A DNA stretch of 64,000 bases, taken from contig CM075104.1 of NCBI GenBank assembly GCA_037576195.1, forward strand, positions 26,366,211-26,430,210, given 5' to 3'. Positions 34,243-47,454 of this stretch are shown one piece after another. Under the pieces are notes generated by a model, which was not told the origin of the DNA, made no database searches, and worked only from the letters and a program-made list of their open reading frames with translations. This stretch comes from Phytoseiulus persimilis (Eukaryota; Arthropoda; Arachnida; Mesostigmata; Phytoseiidae). Every line of letters starts with the position of its first letter. The first letter of the stretch is position 1. Both the position numbers and the translations under genes were made by a program.

Positions 34243-37200
34243 CTGATCAAGGTTTGGCAAGGAGCTCCATTACGCTGACAGGTTTTAGCCCGAGGAGTCG
34301 TTCAAAGATCGGGCCGCCGTGAGCAGCGTCAAATAGACGCAGCTCTTTCTGAAGGGCTCGTTTTGCGAAAGGTTGTCGTCCTTTTCAAAAAGCTGCCGCG
34401 CTCTCCTTTTTTCTCGTGCCAAAGCTATTCAGAATGTGAAAGCTCGGCCCCGTGTGCCCACAGTAGGTCTCACGTTGTTTCACTCGACACAAGACGGTGC
34501 CTGCGGTGTGATCGGCCAGTATAGGGGGAAATGTGATAGGTTCCCCCTCGGGAGGCAACGAGACGTCGTTGTTCGGAGGTAATATTGATATTCCGGAGTC
34601 TGTCTCGAGTCCATCATGACGGGGGTTCGAGGACTGGAGCTCGCTCGGGAGTTCAGTGTGCGTCATATTGCCGAGGAGTCCGAAGTTCCTCACTGGTCCT
34701 CCAATGGTTCAGGTGAGTGTCGACGTCCTCGGAAACCCAATTCAACGACGAATCGCCATAGTTCTCCTCCCCCGGGATCGCACTGCTTCCTTGGTTTAGG
34801 AAGAAGATTTACCTTCGTATTCCCCAGCATCGAAGGTGGACTTTCTCCACCACCATTCCCAGAATATGGAGAGGGCACAGGGCGAGTTCGGCGCTGGGAA
34901 AATATAAACATATGTCCGTTCTTTGAGGCTCGAGGCTTCACTGCGAAATCCGAGTAGAGGCGTTTCCGACGCAACTTTTTCAGCCTTTCGCCGATCGGAA
35001 TCCAAGAACACGGCATTCCATTCATGATTCTATAGAAGTTCTCAGTCATTCCGGGAGCCGAAGAAGTTTTCAGAACATGTCGTCCAACCTCTTTGTTTTT
35101 TTCTCCGCTCCGGACGCGAGGAGGCAGCGATCGCACAGAACTGTGAGAGCCTCGTCACTCACAAAGAGTCTGGAGAACGTGAACGAGTGGGAATTGATAT
35201 TCCGGAGCACGGAACCATCGGGACCAACACCACCTTCGAACAACGCCTGAGACACGTTAAGCCGTCCTGGATTGAGAACAGGGCTCGATTCGTAGTCGGC
35301 GGAAGACGAATCTCGAAAACTTTTCCTCCAACGAGTTCCCAGGAACGAAGATTGACGTCGCTTCCCATACGTTGGTGACTTACTGCTTGTGCCTGGTTTG
35401 CGCAGCAACGTGCAATCAGCATGCAAATTGCTGCAAACTATGTCCACAAAGTTGTATTGGCTCGTGGCCGACCGAGTGAACGATGCGGACTGTCTGACCT
35501 TTTGCTCGTCCGCCTGCCAGCGTTCGTTCGTTTCCTCCATGACCGTGATTGTAAACCCCTTAGCTCGGGCACGCGGTCTGCCCGCCGCGCTCCCCTGAGA
35601 TCTGATATCGGAATTAGTTCTCTCTGCGCCACCGAGCCATCACCTGCCGGCCAGCACCGAACTTCCGTTGCCACAATGAGTCCTCCGCATATTTCAATTC
35701 CGTCCCAGTTAGCCGAACAAATGCACTGATAATGCGACGAGGGAACAACATCCCGTGTTCGGCTGATTCATTGGCCAGCTGATGGAGGATCAGATTGTTA
35801 CACAGGCCGACGGTTTGGCCCAAAAAAAAAATCACAGGCGCTTCGGGGGATACCGACGCAGGTGGTGACTTGGTTTTTCCCGAATCGTTGTAGTCAACGA
35901 GTCCCGTGGAGCGTTAGCAGCTCAAGCTCCCAGGCAAAATCATCCTGAAAGCGCTCGTCGATCTGGAATTTCCGGAGCGACAGGTCCGCGAAAACGGTAA
36001 ATCACCAAGATGCTGGTCACACAAAGATCATTCAATAGTTCAGCTCCTGGCTCGGCGCAGTCGAGAAGTATTTGCAGGAAACATGGGACGTGGAGCGTAT
36101 GGTTTTCGAAAAGTCCTCCGATGGAGGACTGCAGGGTATCACGATCGGCATTTCGAATATCACTCCTGATGAGAACTCGCGCTGGTTCACGATAGAGTTG
36201 CTCCAGAAGTGGAAACCCCAACTTCTCGACTCCGTGAACAAGCCTCAAGCCCTTCGATGTCCACGGCAGAGGAACAATCCATTCCCAACATGGAGTAAGC
36301 GGTTGTAATCGCTTAGTAAGGGAGCTGTGCGCGGGCAAGATTCATCGTTTCCGCCTCACGGAATCAGGGAGGACTCATTCGCTCTATCTAAGAAGATTTC
36401 GGCTTTCTGATACCGCATTCATTTCATTGAGGTCCGCCTTCGGAACATTGCGGATAAACGACGTCACAATTCGAACCGATTGTCGGAAGCATGTATCGAT
36501 CACAGTGCTCGTGTTTCTTCTCGGATCACCCGCCGGGGCGTTGACCAGCGACGTCATATGGGTGTGGTGTTTAGACGTCACATCAGCAAAGGTACCGCCT
36601 TTGCCCAGTTCCAATTTCCCGCTTTCGAATTTGAATCCCCTGGTCCAAAGTGGGAGACGTCTCAACGAGTGTTTAGAGTGCGTTACTGGGTGTGCCTCGG
36701 ATTGTTCCCTCGAAGCTGATCGTGTTGGATGGCATTCTTTGTTCTCGCGTCCTCAGTTCACTGTTGGTAGCGCAGAATTTTTAGCAAGAGCACTCCTGGG
36801 TCGGGAGTTCAGAGGTGGTAAACATCAGTTAGTTCCATGACATAATTCATGAGTTCGCCTGTTTTGAGCCGGTCGGGTAAGACGCGCCCTCGCGGCCGAG
36901 AGCTGCTACAACTGGTCAGAGTGAGTCTCTAATCATGTTTTACTCGCCTCACCCACGACATACTGCTTCGGCAGGAAAAACGATTCAAACAAGTGAGGAG
37001 ACATTTTTCCGCAAAAACATCTTCAAGTAGGAAAGGCCAAGAACATCAACGAGCAGTCATTCAGAGCCGATGCAGAAACACACCGTCTGACGCGAGCGTG
37101 CTCGCTCCATGTACAGTTGGCTTCCTCACTCGCTTTCTCCCTAAGAGGACCAATACTTGAAGGACACAGAGACAGGGGACAAAAATCCTGTCGTTCAGCC

Positions 37201-37593
37201 GTGTCAATCAAACAGAGTTCCGTTGTATGAGCGAGAAGTTGTATCTGACGGCGGCACCATCCAATACAAGCTATTGCGTGGAGCGAGGATACTTCTCCTA
37301 ACCTGGGTTGACAGCACGGGGACGCGACTGAATAAAAACGAGGCTAAACGGGACCGAGGCCCTGCGGTCACACTCAAGGACGTCGTAGCGGGCCTCGTTC
37401 ACAGAGAGCTTCGCGCTGGAATGTTCGAATTTTGGCCATGAGAAGAAGACACAGCTGACTAAAGCGTTCATCGCACCAAGGCTGAGGCATGAACCATACA
37501 ATCCGGCTGGGGCGGAGGCATCCCCAATTTTCGGTCCAGACGCCGGAAATTGATTCCATAGAGCTCCATGTTGAGAGCAGCCAGCAGATAAAA
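34243..37593. other. Unique sequence with several mid-length open frames
   Basis: Minus-strand frames of 148 (35136-34690), 156 (35540-35070) and 132 codons (36338-35940), and a plus-strand frame of 137 codons (36427-36840), are present. The interval 36384-36840 is unusual in having three frames open across it on both strands, including a minus-strand frame of 93 codons with a natural-looking composition. An A10 run lies near 35.82 kb. No family is recognised, and coding status is unresolved. Confidence 0.5.
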
Positions 37594-37608
37594 CGCACGC
37601 ACGCACGC
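37594..37608. repeat. Short (ACGC) tract
   Basis: Between three and four ACGC units, of the same unit as in the duplicated block. Confidence 0.65.
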
Positions 37609-37779
37609 TTGTTCTCCCGCCTGAACCTCCGCAAAATGAGTGCGCTCCCATCCCATCACAGGATAATACGGCAGTTTCCCGCGAATCGCTCTAGCAGGAG
37701 AGCTGGCCAGAATTTTGAGAGAGTAACTCTTTCATAGAGTTGGGCACTTCAAGTTTTGACGCGGACTCGAGACCACCCT

Positions 37780-37793
37780 CCCCCCCCCCCCCC
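37780..37793 (+). repeat. C14 homopolymer
   Basis: Fourteen consecutive C, in ordinary unique sequence. Confidence 0.85.
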
Positions 37794-39356
37794 TCAGGCG
37801 GAGGCCGCCGCGCGCCGAGTTCGTTCTAGCCGACTCCGTTGCTTCTCAAGCTCGCGACTCCCTGCGTCACTTGTCGCTATTGCAAACTTCAACGCGCCCG
37901 ATCCGGCAACTTTTCCGGCAATCTGGCGAGAGTCAGTCGCCGTATGTCAATCTGGGCCGGCCATGCTCGAGCCAAGTGGTGTGTGGCCGGCGGACTGGCT
38001 CGTAATGCTGCGTCATAGTATGATTCAATTTTATTTCGCGACCGGGTCGACAGAAAACAATTGGACCAATAAAGGCTACAGCTGGGGGAGCAAATCAAAT
38101 AAGGTTCTCTGCTCAATTGGGTAGCGGAGTCTTTTCGGTCTCGTTTTTCTCCCGCTTTTTCCTGCAGGCGAAAACAAGAGAATCATAGACGGAGGAAACT
38201 CGCTCTGGAGACGGCGAACTTGCTCATAATCTTCTCTGAGCGCGAACGGACCGACGACTCGAACTCACAGCGCGGTTGGAAACTTGAAAACGAGGAAGCG
38301 GATCGCGGGTTTGTTTTCCTTCCAATAGGAACCGTTCGCCGCTGCTTGCTCGTCACAGTGGCTTCGGGCTGAGACCGACCTCTGGTGGTCTGGCATGTGT
38401 ACGATGTCAATATTCTGAAGTGATGTTGACGTTCGCGGTCTATCAACGGTTTTTCGCGAGTGAATTAATCTCGCAGACGGCCCCGAAACGAGTCGCGGCT
38501 GCAATTAGTCAAACTAGCGGCCGATGAGGATAAGAGATCGTGTATTTACTCGAACCGGTGGAAGCCTTCCGCTGTGCCCTACAAATCAACAGCCTACGGG
38601 CGACCTCCAGTAAGCTTGGGACAACGCCGTTCGATATGGTCCCATCCGCATTCCCTCCTAGCTATCCCCATTGGGAGCCAAAAAATTGAACTCGGACCTG
38701 GGGCCCTCAGGTCGCAACACCTGTAGCAGACGGATGACGACGACGACAAGTGCTCCGTCTTCGGTGTCATCCTTCGAGTGCTCGAGTGCGTCACTCACTC
38801 TGACGCTCGCTGCGTTAGACGCCCAATCGGAGTGGCGACGGGGGACATCGCCACGGTCGTTCCTCGTCAGAGCCGCTGTTGAGGCTTGCCGTGGAACACG
38901 CTCCGGAGTTGGGATTGCGGGGCTCGCTCGTATCCGTATCTAGCCGAACAATCATTGCGGATTCCGCGCTCGCAGCTGAGCTCGGATGTGTCGCAACGAG
39001 TTTTCATGGACCTCATTGAAGCTGAGAATAAACCTTTCAGACTACGTCCTCGTTCCCGCCCCCACCAGTTGCTGACTTTTAAGCCCCGCTAAGCCGGCGG
39101 GTGCCACTGGAAGCAACCCTCCGCCGCGTGAGAAGAAGCACACTGAGAGGAAAAACTGAAGAAGAGCCACGAAGGAAAAGCAGAGTGAGACAACGTAAGT
39201 CCATTAAGGCACCATTAACCTCTGGTTGGCCGGGGGTGGGCTGGAGGCTTGCTCGAGAACTGACTTGCTCGCCGCTCGCGCTCTTGGTCGATCCACCGTC
39301 GGAGTCTCTTGGCCGCCTTTCCGTCCGCTTACTCGCCCTCGAGCCCACCAGCCAGA
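37794..39356. other. Unique sequence, nothing recognised
   Basis: Open frames are 122 codons or less. A short interrupted palindrome (GACCTG with CAGGTC, 7-nt spacer) lies near 38.70 kb. No gene is assigned. Confidence 0.5.
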
Positions 39357-39430
39357 TGGTCGGCCGGACGGACGGACGGCTTGATCGACGGAGGAATAGC
39401 GTCTCGGTCACCGCTGCCGCCGCCGCCGCC
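39357..39430. repeat. GGAC tetranucleotide tract followed by a CCG tract
   Basis: GGCC and GGAC units in 4-nt register lie at 39357-39395. A (CCG)5-like trinucleotide tract follows at 39411-39430. The 153-codon minus-strand frame 39540-39079 crosses both. Confidence 0.6.
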
Positions 39431-41152
39431 ACTTGATTTAGATAAGCAGCTGCGGGTCGAAGAAGCTCCTTTAACACTACTTCCAGCTCGATGAGAAAGA
39501 GCTGCACGTAGGAAACCCCGGAAGGATTTGTCGCCGGCAAATAGCCCCAACGAGCATTTGGGAGACTTCGAGGAACCGCAGCCCCGCATCTGAACCGTTT
39601 ATCAAGATTTGAGCCGACTGCAAGCTCCGAGCCGCAGGCTGGGAAACCACGAGGGATGGTGTCCCCCGAAGACGTCCTCCTCGCAACTCGGATCTAATGA
39701 AAGCCGCGACGTTCGTGGTGAAAACAAAAGAGGTCGCAGTCGTTCAGCGATCTCGGCCTGATGGATGACTAACCGGAAAACCCACACGAAACTTCTCTCA
39801 GCCGTTGGTCCGATACCGAGCCAGAGCTCGATCTTCGGGCGATCGGCTAAACATTCGAAGAACTTCCATGAGGATCCGGAAGAATCCAAACTGATACTAC
39901 TCCCGAGAAATAAATTGAGAGCTCCAGCTCTCGATTCCGAAGGAACGCGAGATATTCTACGAGACGATCCCCGAGCATAACCCATGTGTGTCATACCCTA
40001 GGCGGCTGGTCGCGACGAAACCGAGTCCCCGATGTCGTTTCAGGAGAAGCGGCGGGGAACGCGGCGTTCCGATGAAGAAATTACTTCAATCCGATCGAGG
40101 AAGAATTTCCCGTTCCGCATCGGAATCGAAGAAATCTCATGGAGTACGTCGGAGATGGATCCGACTTGAGCCCGAGCGTGGGAAGGAATGCGAGGTGTAA
40201 GCCGGCTTCAAACTAACTCCTCACTCGCTCGACTGACTGGTACGATCCCAGGAGCCGCCACGAGTTTGAAAGTCACTAATCAGCTGAGCGAGTGATATCC
40301 GAGTATTCCACAGTCGCCCCAAAGCCATGAAACACCACGTCTGTGGCAGTGGGAAGAAACCTCGAGCGTCGCGCTCGATCGGCGTCCGCTTACGCAAATG
40401 CAGCCAGGATCGTCCCGGCTCCTCTGTCCTCGAAATCGCTAGCTATTCCCCTGGCAAGGTCGGTCCTGTTCCGATGTCATAAGCTCTGCGCTCGCTCGAG
40501 CCATTCTCCGTTCTTCGGAACGAAGCTCAAACTTTATGAACCACAAAACAAAATGCTCGGAGCCCGAAGCGGAGTCCCATCCCGTATCTCGCGGGCTCGT
40601 TCGGTGCGGCCGGAAGAGTGCCCAGGAGTGGGCAGCACTGTTGGAATTTCCCGAGAGAAAATCCATGCCGACTTATCCGAAACCCATCAAATTGGAAGAT
40701 ACAATTTTGACTCGAGGAAGTGTATGATGCCATTAGACACATCGTCCGACCACCTCACGACGGAAGGGTGGAGGACAGGACAAGACTGATGGAAATAACG
40801 TACAAAAATAGGGCTGCCAACCATCATCGCCGTCGTTTCCATCTATATCGCTGACAGCCTGGGGACCCTCAGCACAGCTTTTAGTCAGTTTGCGGGACTT
40901 GCGACACTTACACCTTGAACCCTCGAGAGGAACTTCGCTCTGTGAGATCGTCCGCGGCGGAAGGAGCTTCTTCGGACAGCGTCAACCTGTGCAGGGAGTC
41001 AGGAAGGGGTCTTGCTGAAGACCTTTCGAAGTGATTGCTCTCAGGGCAAGTGTTCGTCTCTGCGAAGCGTCCGAGGCGCCGTCACGCGGGGGACGCCGGC
41101 CGTGCTGGTTTGGTCGAACTTCCCCACTAGGTTCGGCGGGTGCTCCTGGACT
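39431..41152. other. Unique sequence, nothing recognised
   Basis: The open frames include 148 codons on the plus strand (40343-40789) and 130 codons on the minus strand (39994-39602), without recognisable motifs. Confidence 0.5.
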
Positions 41153-41174
41153 GCAGCAGCAGCAGCAGCAGCAG
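41153..41174. repeat. (GCA)7 microsatellite
   Basis: A perfect GCA/CAG trinucleotide tract of seven units. Confidence 0.85.
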
Positions 41175-43796
41175 AGAGACCGTTAGCGTCGTCCTTGGGA
41201 ACGCCGTTATTCTAGTTTGGAATATAATTCATATTCAAATGTTCTCGGCCTCGCCCTCTTCGCTCCTCCATCGTCGTGCTCATTGTTGTGTGTGCACGCG
41301 AAGCCGGTGGCTGAGGACGCCCAAAAGGGCCGAGAGACTGGAGGACGAGGTTCAAGACGGCTGCCACTGACGGTGCCCATCCTACAGCTCGCGGAACCGT
41401 TCCGCTGCTTACGCTATTGGGAGCCAATGGAGGCCCCATCGCGAACGCGGTCGCGCAAAGATCGTTCCCAACAGTCCGAGCGCCCCGTGCACGCACGCAC
41501 GCTTCTCCGCATGCTCGCAACCGCACCTCCGCAGTCATATTGAACTCGCTCTCGCATGAAAGGCCGCTCGAAGCAGGGGACGGAAACGAAGGAAAGAGCA
41601 AGCTGATCGAGAAGCGATCGAACAATTCGTGGATGACGTTTGTGAGACCGAACAAGAACCGGGCTACAGCCAATGAGGCAGACCAGGGGAAGGCTAATTC
41701 GATTTACTTGCGAAAGGAACAGCGCCGCGTGAACGAAGACATGAGAGGGGAGCGCTTTACGCCACCCCTGACGTTTTACCTGCCGATCCAGCTAGCGGCT
41801 GGCTGTAAGATCTCCGCTCGGGGCAAGCAAGCAAATGGCCAGGTGGAGAAACAGTCGGTCGGGTTGTCGGCTACTTAACCGTGCAGAGTACACTCCGATG
41901 AAACATTCAGCAGGGCGATTCGCGAATCACGAGACACGCCATTCACAGGAGCATTCACATTAGCATCACGTCCGGCCTCTTGTTCACCACTCCGTGTATG
42001 TACATCAGGCTCCCGACGAACTGATAGAAGTTCTGTGCGGTTTCATACAACGGGGATTCTCGAACTCGGAACTCGAGCTGGAATGCCGAACTCAGGGGCT
42101 CGCCGCACGCGATTCGTTCTGGCGAAAATGGAGCTCCCGTCGGACAACGCAAGGAATCTACGACACGCTCGTCGGATGGAGAGCACCCGGGCCGACCGCT
42201 AGGACGAGTCGCCCTGGGTCCGGTAATGGGGATATCGATCGTACTAATACATATATCGAGGGAAAATTGGGCTCGCTCAATCAGGGCACTCATTCTCGGC
42301 GAACAAATGTAGGCTCCATTGCTGGTGTCTCAGCCCGTCTCGCCGCACTCGATAGATCCCGCCCAGTTTCCGAGCGGTGAGGAGCTGCGGAGAGAAAGCA
42401 TATTTCTCAACCCGCCCTGCGAGGAATGAACGACAAGGCGGAAAAAAGAGGAGTGAACGGGGGAGAACTACAGGTTGTAGGCAGCACGCTCGTTGCACCC
42501 GTTAAATTGTGAGACGCCTCGTCATTCGGCCGAGCTGAGGCTCTGCCTGTTCGAAACTCCTTTCGACTGAATCGTGAGGAGAACTACTCCGGGAGAACGC
42601 CGTCGGCGTTGCATTCAGCGTTCGGCACAACACGTCGACAGCGCTTGACAGACTCGACGACCAGATCAGAGCCAGAGGGGAGGAGTCGACGACGACGACA
42701 AGCTGACGTCAAACCCAGTGAGTTTCAGACGTTTCGAGATTGAAAAGCACAAATGTGCCAACTAAACATTCGAATCAACCATTTTGAGCTCTTGCCAGGT
42801 CTGAACGAAGTGAGGCGAGCCGCCGCAGGGCCACCGAGCAGCCGACCGGAAAGAAAAAATATGTGACAACCTTATGCTAAACTTCATCCATCACGGCTCG
42901 CTCGCGAACGCTTCGTGCCGTCGTCTTGGACCCGCTCGGTCCGCTGTCCCCGCCTCTTGTGGTGGCCTCCGTCATGTGAGATTACAACGACCGATGCCAA
43001 CCAACTACAACAACAATAACGCCGAGAAGTCAACAGCAACAGCCAGGTATAACGGACGATACGATTCCGTTGGCTCAGTCCCTTTCTCGCTCCCCGCCGC
43101 AGACCCGCTGGGAGCAGCGTGTGTTCCTTTGAGCGCGGAACAGCTCCGAGAAAACACGCCGTCAAATCCCGCAGCGGATCCGTTCGTTTGTCCGAAACGC
43201 TGGCCATCACCAGCTCCAGTCTGTCAGCCATTGAGCCGGCGGACCCGGATCGAACGAACTCAATCGCAGCGGAGACTGGAACAAGGAGGTGGGAGAGCTG
43301 GATTTCGAGCAACTGATTCGCTGTGTCGCGGTGTTGTCAAGCTGCCACTTCGTCGTTGGCGACGCGACGGTGGCGGTTCTGGCCGCCGCTGTTTCTCGGT
43401 GCTCGCTGAGTCGACGAATTCCGCGGCGGTTCGATGACGACGATCGAAACGTTCGTCGTCAATGCATGCGTCGCTTTGTTCCGGAGCAAACACGAACGCT
43501 CCACGAAACTTCTGTTCCCGCGTGGGCTGGTTCGGCCCAGCCATCCACCGCGGCGCACCTCGCCACAATCCGTTCGGAGTGAGGAAACCAGAGGTGCCGG
43601 ATTGCGAACATACCTCTTTGACTATTCGCATCCGCGATCCACAACGCCTTCAATGACGCGTCGATGAATGAGTGAAAACCGTTGTCGACGATTGAGCAAC
43701 TGAGTGAGTCCAACTTGAGGGATATTGCCTCCGGCATCTCGAGTCGCGAGGCTAAATCCCTCTCCAGTCATAATGATTCGAATGGCTGGCAAATCA
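41175..43796. other. Unique sequence with overlapping antisense open frames
   Basis: Plus- and minus-strand frames of 153 codons each (41417-41878 and 41673-41212) overlap, as do a 187-codon plus-strand frame (42874-43437) and a 142-codon minus-strand frame (43312-42884). A short ACGC tract is at 41489-41502, a small AT hairpin at about 41.22-41.24 kb, and a GAC tract near 42.69 kb. Nothing is identifiable as a gene. Confidence 0.5.
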
Positions 43797-43845
43797 GCTA
43801 GTTAGCTCACCAGCTAGTTGCTTGGATGATTGCTCGGTCGACACG
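43797..43845. repeat. Direct repeats of AGCTAGTT within a 4-nt periodic stretch
   Basis: AGCTAGTT occurs twice, 16 bases apart, followed by GGAT, GATT and GCTC-like words. It looks like a decayed tetranucleotide array. Confidence 0.4.
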
Positions 43846-46800
43846 AAGACGCGAGAGCTGAATTTGAGCCGGGACAATGGTTCACCGCATGGTCTTTTCT
43901 CGTGCAGCTCGACGACTCGAAACAGTGGTGCGCATCGACAAACAGCCGTTTAATCAAGACACGGTCGATCGGGACTCGCGTGCCGACGTTCTTCTTCACG
44001 CTCGTCCGCTAACATGATTATTTTGCCTCGGCTTCGGGGCAACATCTGTGTTGGAGGCGGTTGCGGCAGCGGGCGGAGGAGCACATGACGACAACTCGTC
44101 TGAAATTGAATCTCCCCGAAACAGGGCGTCGACGCGCTGGCGGGCAACTGAGCCCGTGCCACGCTGCCGGTCCTGCCGGCTGGCCTACGAGGCAGCGAGC
44201 AATGCGGGAAACGCAGCAGCTTCGTGTCCGTCAGTGTGTCTGCCTAATCGGTGGCGCTTGAAAAGCTTTTAATGCTGATGATGTCGGTAGTGGTCGAACG
44301 GGGCGCTCACTCATGCGCCCCCCGAATCGTCGCCGAGTTCTCCACTGAGGCATTTCTCGAATTCCTAACTCTCGACCTGCAACAGCGAGAACAGGCCTTC
44401 AACCCTCACCGAGATTCGTTCTTCGGAAGCCTTGTGGCTGCATATGCTCCACTATTGGGCTGGTCGTGACTGCGGGATTTCGGGTCGCCGGCCAAAGGAA
44501 GTCAGGCATCCTTCGATGGCGGTCAGGAGAATCGTTGGCCGAGGAGTACTCCAACGGTCACGGGAGTACGAAACAGGGAAAGGACTGGGAGCGAGTTCGT
44601 TCCGCGATGGCTTTTGCTCGGCTCATCTCTTGGTTTCCGAAGGCGATTATTGATCTCGGAAACGAAGTGAGCGCCCAACTAATGAGGGAGCCCTCGACTC
44701 GTGAGCCGGGAGTGAATCCATAAAAATCGCCGAGTCCCAAATCCATTTTCGATATGCAAAGCGAAACGCGACACAGAAGAACATTTGAGACGGAAAATGA
44801 TTTGGAATGCGTCGGTGCTCTGTTCAAGTTTTTTGCACGAATTGAACCTCATAATCAACTTCACTAAAGAACTTGATGACCCGTATAACTCGTATCCCTC
44901 TCTATTCTCGGTCGATGTTTGAGTTGGTTGACCGTTCTCCGAAAGCCACTCTTCAGCTATAACTCCCCAAGTTCCTGCATTGTTGGTAATGGGTCGCGGA
45001 GGAAGTTCTCGATGGTAACGTTCGCATGCAGGATCGAGGCGAACCTTGTCAAACTTCAGTGAACTTTAGAACAGGGAGCGTGCTGAATCCGAACGTGGAA
45101 CAAGATGGAAAACTGTCTATGCGTTCCTCTCCTCTCAAAACACGCAACGATCCCCGCGTTTCTGGACCCCTTGAAAATTCAACAGTTAGGGAAAGTTCAA
45201 CACCGTCTCCCCATCGGATGCGGTGAATTTTCGTCTTCAGGATGGAGGCGTCTTCTGTGCGAACGAATCCTACGCGATGGGGAAGGACGACAAAGAGAGA
45301 AGAAAAAAACCGTTAATCCACGGCTCGAAGTATTCCCTGCAAAACCGTGCTCAAAAGCTTCCGTTCCCTTCGTGCTCTCCCTCTTCATACCATCGAGTTG
45401 GGCTCGGTTCGCTCTGGAAAATCTCCGCGCGCGTCTCGTCCCCAAAACCACTAATATCGACCCCGGCAGAATCTGAAGATGAATCCAACTGAATGCAGGA
45501 AATCATTCCGACCGTTAGAGAGACGCACCCGAGTCCTGATTCCGCCGGAGGCGAAGTCCTCGAGCCTTTCGTCAATATTTTGAGAATTTTTTTCGTTCTC
45601 AGCCTCGATGTAGCGCTCCACGCGCTCACGAGGAATAGTGTAACGGTGGATTCATGAGGGAACGGGGCTTTGGAACGGAGCTGGCGCCGACCCGAGCACC
45701 CGGCAGGCCAAGTGAGAATCTGTTCCAGAGCGCCGCTTGGGCTTAGGTTCTTCTGCTCGCTGAAGCCTTGCCGCCGCTCACAGATTAAGGACTGTTCGGT
45801 GCGTCGTTGCGCCACACGTATACAGGATCATTGCCCTTTCCGCGCACCGAGTCGGCGTTGCAGGTTGCTAATCTCCAGAAAAATGCGGCTAATGGGAGCT
45901 GATATCTGAGCAATAACAAAGGCGGTTAGTATCCCCTCGTTAGGGATTTTCCGATGTTCGCCGTCGGTGGAATGCTGACTCCCAACGACGATCCCTCCGT
46001 TCGGAGATGATGTCTCCATATCGGGATGGAACAGCGTCCGGGGAGGGGCGCGGCGATTCCGGCATTTTTTCCCCGCGACTCCTGAGTCCGACCGAGCCTG
46101 CTGAGGGAGGACTCGTTTCTGTGAGCAAGGTAATCGTGAATGTCACGCGGACGTCGGTGTTTGCTCCGAAAGTCGACAGACCACGCCCAGATACACAGGC
46201 TTTCTCCATTGATGTTGCGGAAATTCTTTGACTCCCGGCCTCCACTACCGGTCGTTGCTCTCATCCTCCAGAAAAACAACATTTAGGCGCATAGCCAATG
46301 TCCGCCTGTGTATGATGCATCACCTGGAGAGCCGCGTCCGTTCCTTCCTCACCCTGTCGACTCCGGCTGGGGCGGCGGGCCTTGCAGTTCCGTCTGGACA
46401 CAATCTCAACGACGACATCGGGGCGGAAGGCGACGTGGATGACAACGCTAGGAGAGAGTTGGCTCTATTTCAACCCACCTGAAAGCAAGAGTGTTTGCAT
46501 TTAAACCGAGAAGACGAGGGAAGGGAAAGAGGGATCATTGTCAACCACTCCTCGCGTGATCCAACTGCATCCAATCTTTTGGCAATCTCTTGACAGTCTC
46601 TTTCTCGAATATACTCTCCATTTCCTAGAAGAGCATCATCATCATCGCCGCCACTCGATCAAGAATCGGGTGAGCGACTTATTAGCTCAGCGATGTTTGA
46701 ACCCTGCTCGCTCCCCGCGCTGAGCCTTCACATAATGAGTTGGTCAAGAACGCAATCTTGCATGAAGAGTTCGAGTCTGAGCGGGAGGGCGACTCCGAGT

Positions 46801-47420
46801 AGCGAGGCCAGATACACCGAGTCGCGCACTCTTCCACCTAGACTGCCAGAGGTCTCGGTTCGAGCTCGAACGATGCCCGCCATACAATCAGATGTTGTCG
46901 GAGTAGCTGGCGCTCGCCCAATCGCGAATGGCTGCATCAAATGAATGATCAGCACGAATGCAAATTCACGCGAGGGCTCGCGAGCCACGTAATAAGGCCG
47001 TGCAGCCGTTCGGAGGAATTCCGCATCATCATTCGCGCGTTGCAGACGGTGTCATCATCGTCATCAGCAGCCGCGGCGGCGTCAGAAGCAGCATTGCCGC
47101 TAAATCATCTGAAATAGAATTTTGAGCATTTCCGAAATGGCTGTGTTAAGCTCGGATCCTGTTTTTGGTTTCGTTTGGGTAATGGTCTGGAAAGCGGTCG
47201 ACGTCTTCTCCGTCACCCGCAGGCAGCTTTCTTTTCTCTCGTTGCCCGTTTCCGTCTTTTTCTCTCTTCTTTATCCGTCCCGACGACAAACTAGTGTAAC
47301 AGCAGAGATCGCCGTTGTGACTCGTGCAGCTGTATGAGGAATGATGATGTCATGCGACGGTGATCTTCGACGGCTACAACTGTTTAACTTGGCGGACGAG
47401 AGCCAGTCCGCCTCGCGAGG
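43846..47420. other. Unique sequence, nothing recognised
   Basis: The longest frames are 154 codons on the minus strand (45815-45351) and 123 codons on the plus strand (45105-45476). A short ATC tract is near 46.63 kb. Some imperfect trinucleotide sequence (ATC, GCC) occurs near 47.05 kb. No gene is assigned. Confidence 0.5.
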
Positions 47421-47454
47421 TCGCTCGCCCGCCCGCCCGCCCGCCCGTCCGTCT
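47421..47454. repeat. GCTC to CCCG to CCGT drifting tetranucleotide tract
   Basis: Four near-perfect CCCG units are flanked by CTCG on one side and TCCG on the other. Confidence 0.65.
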
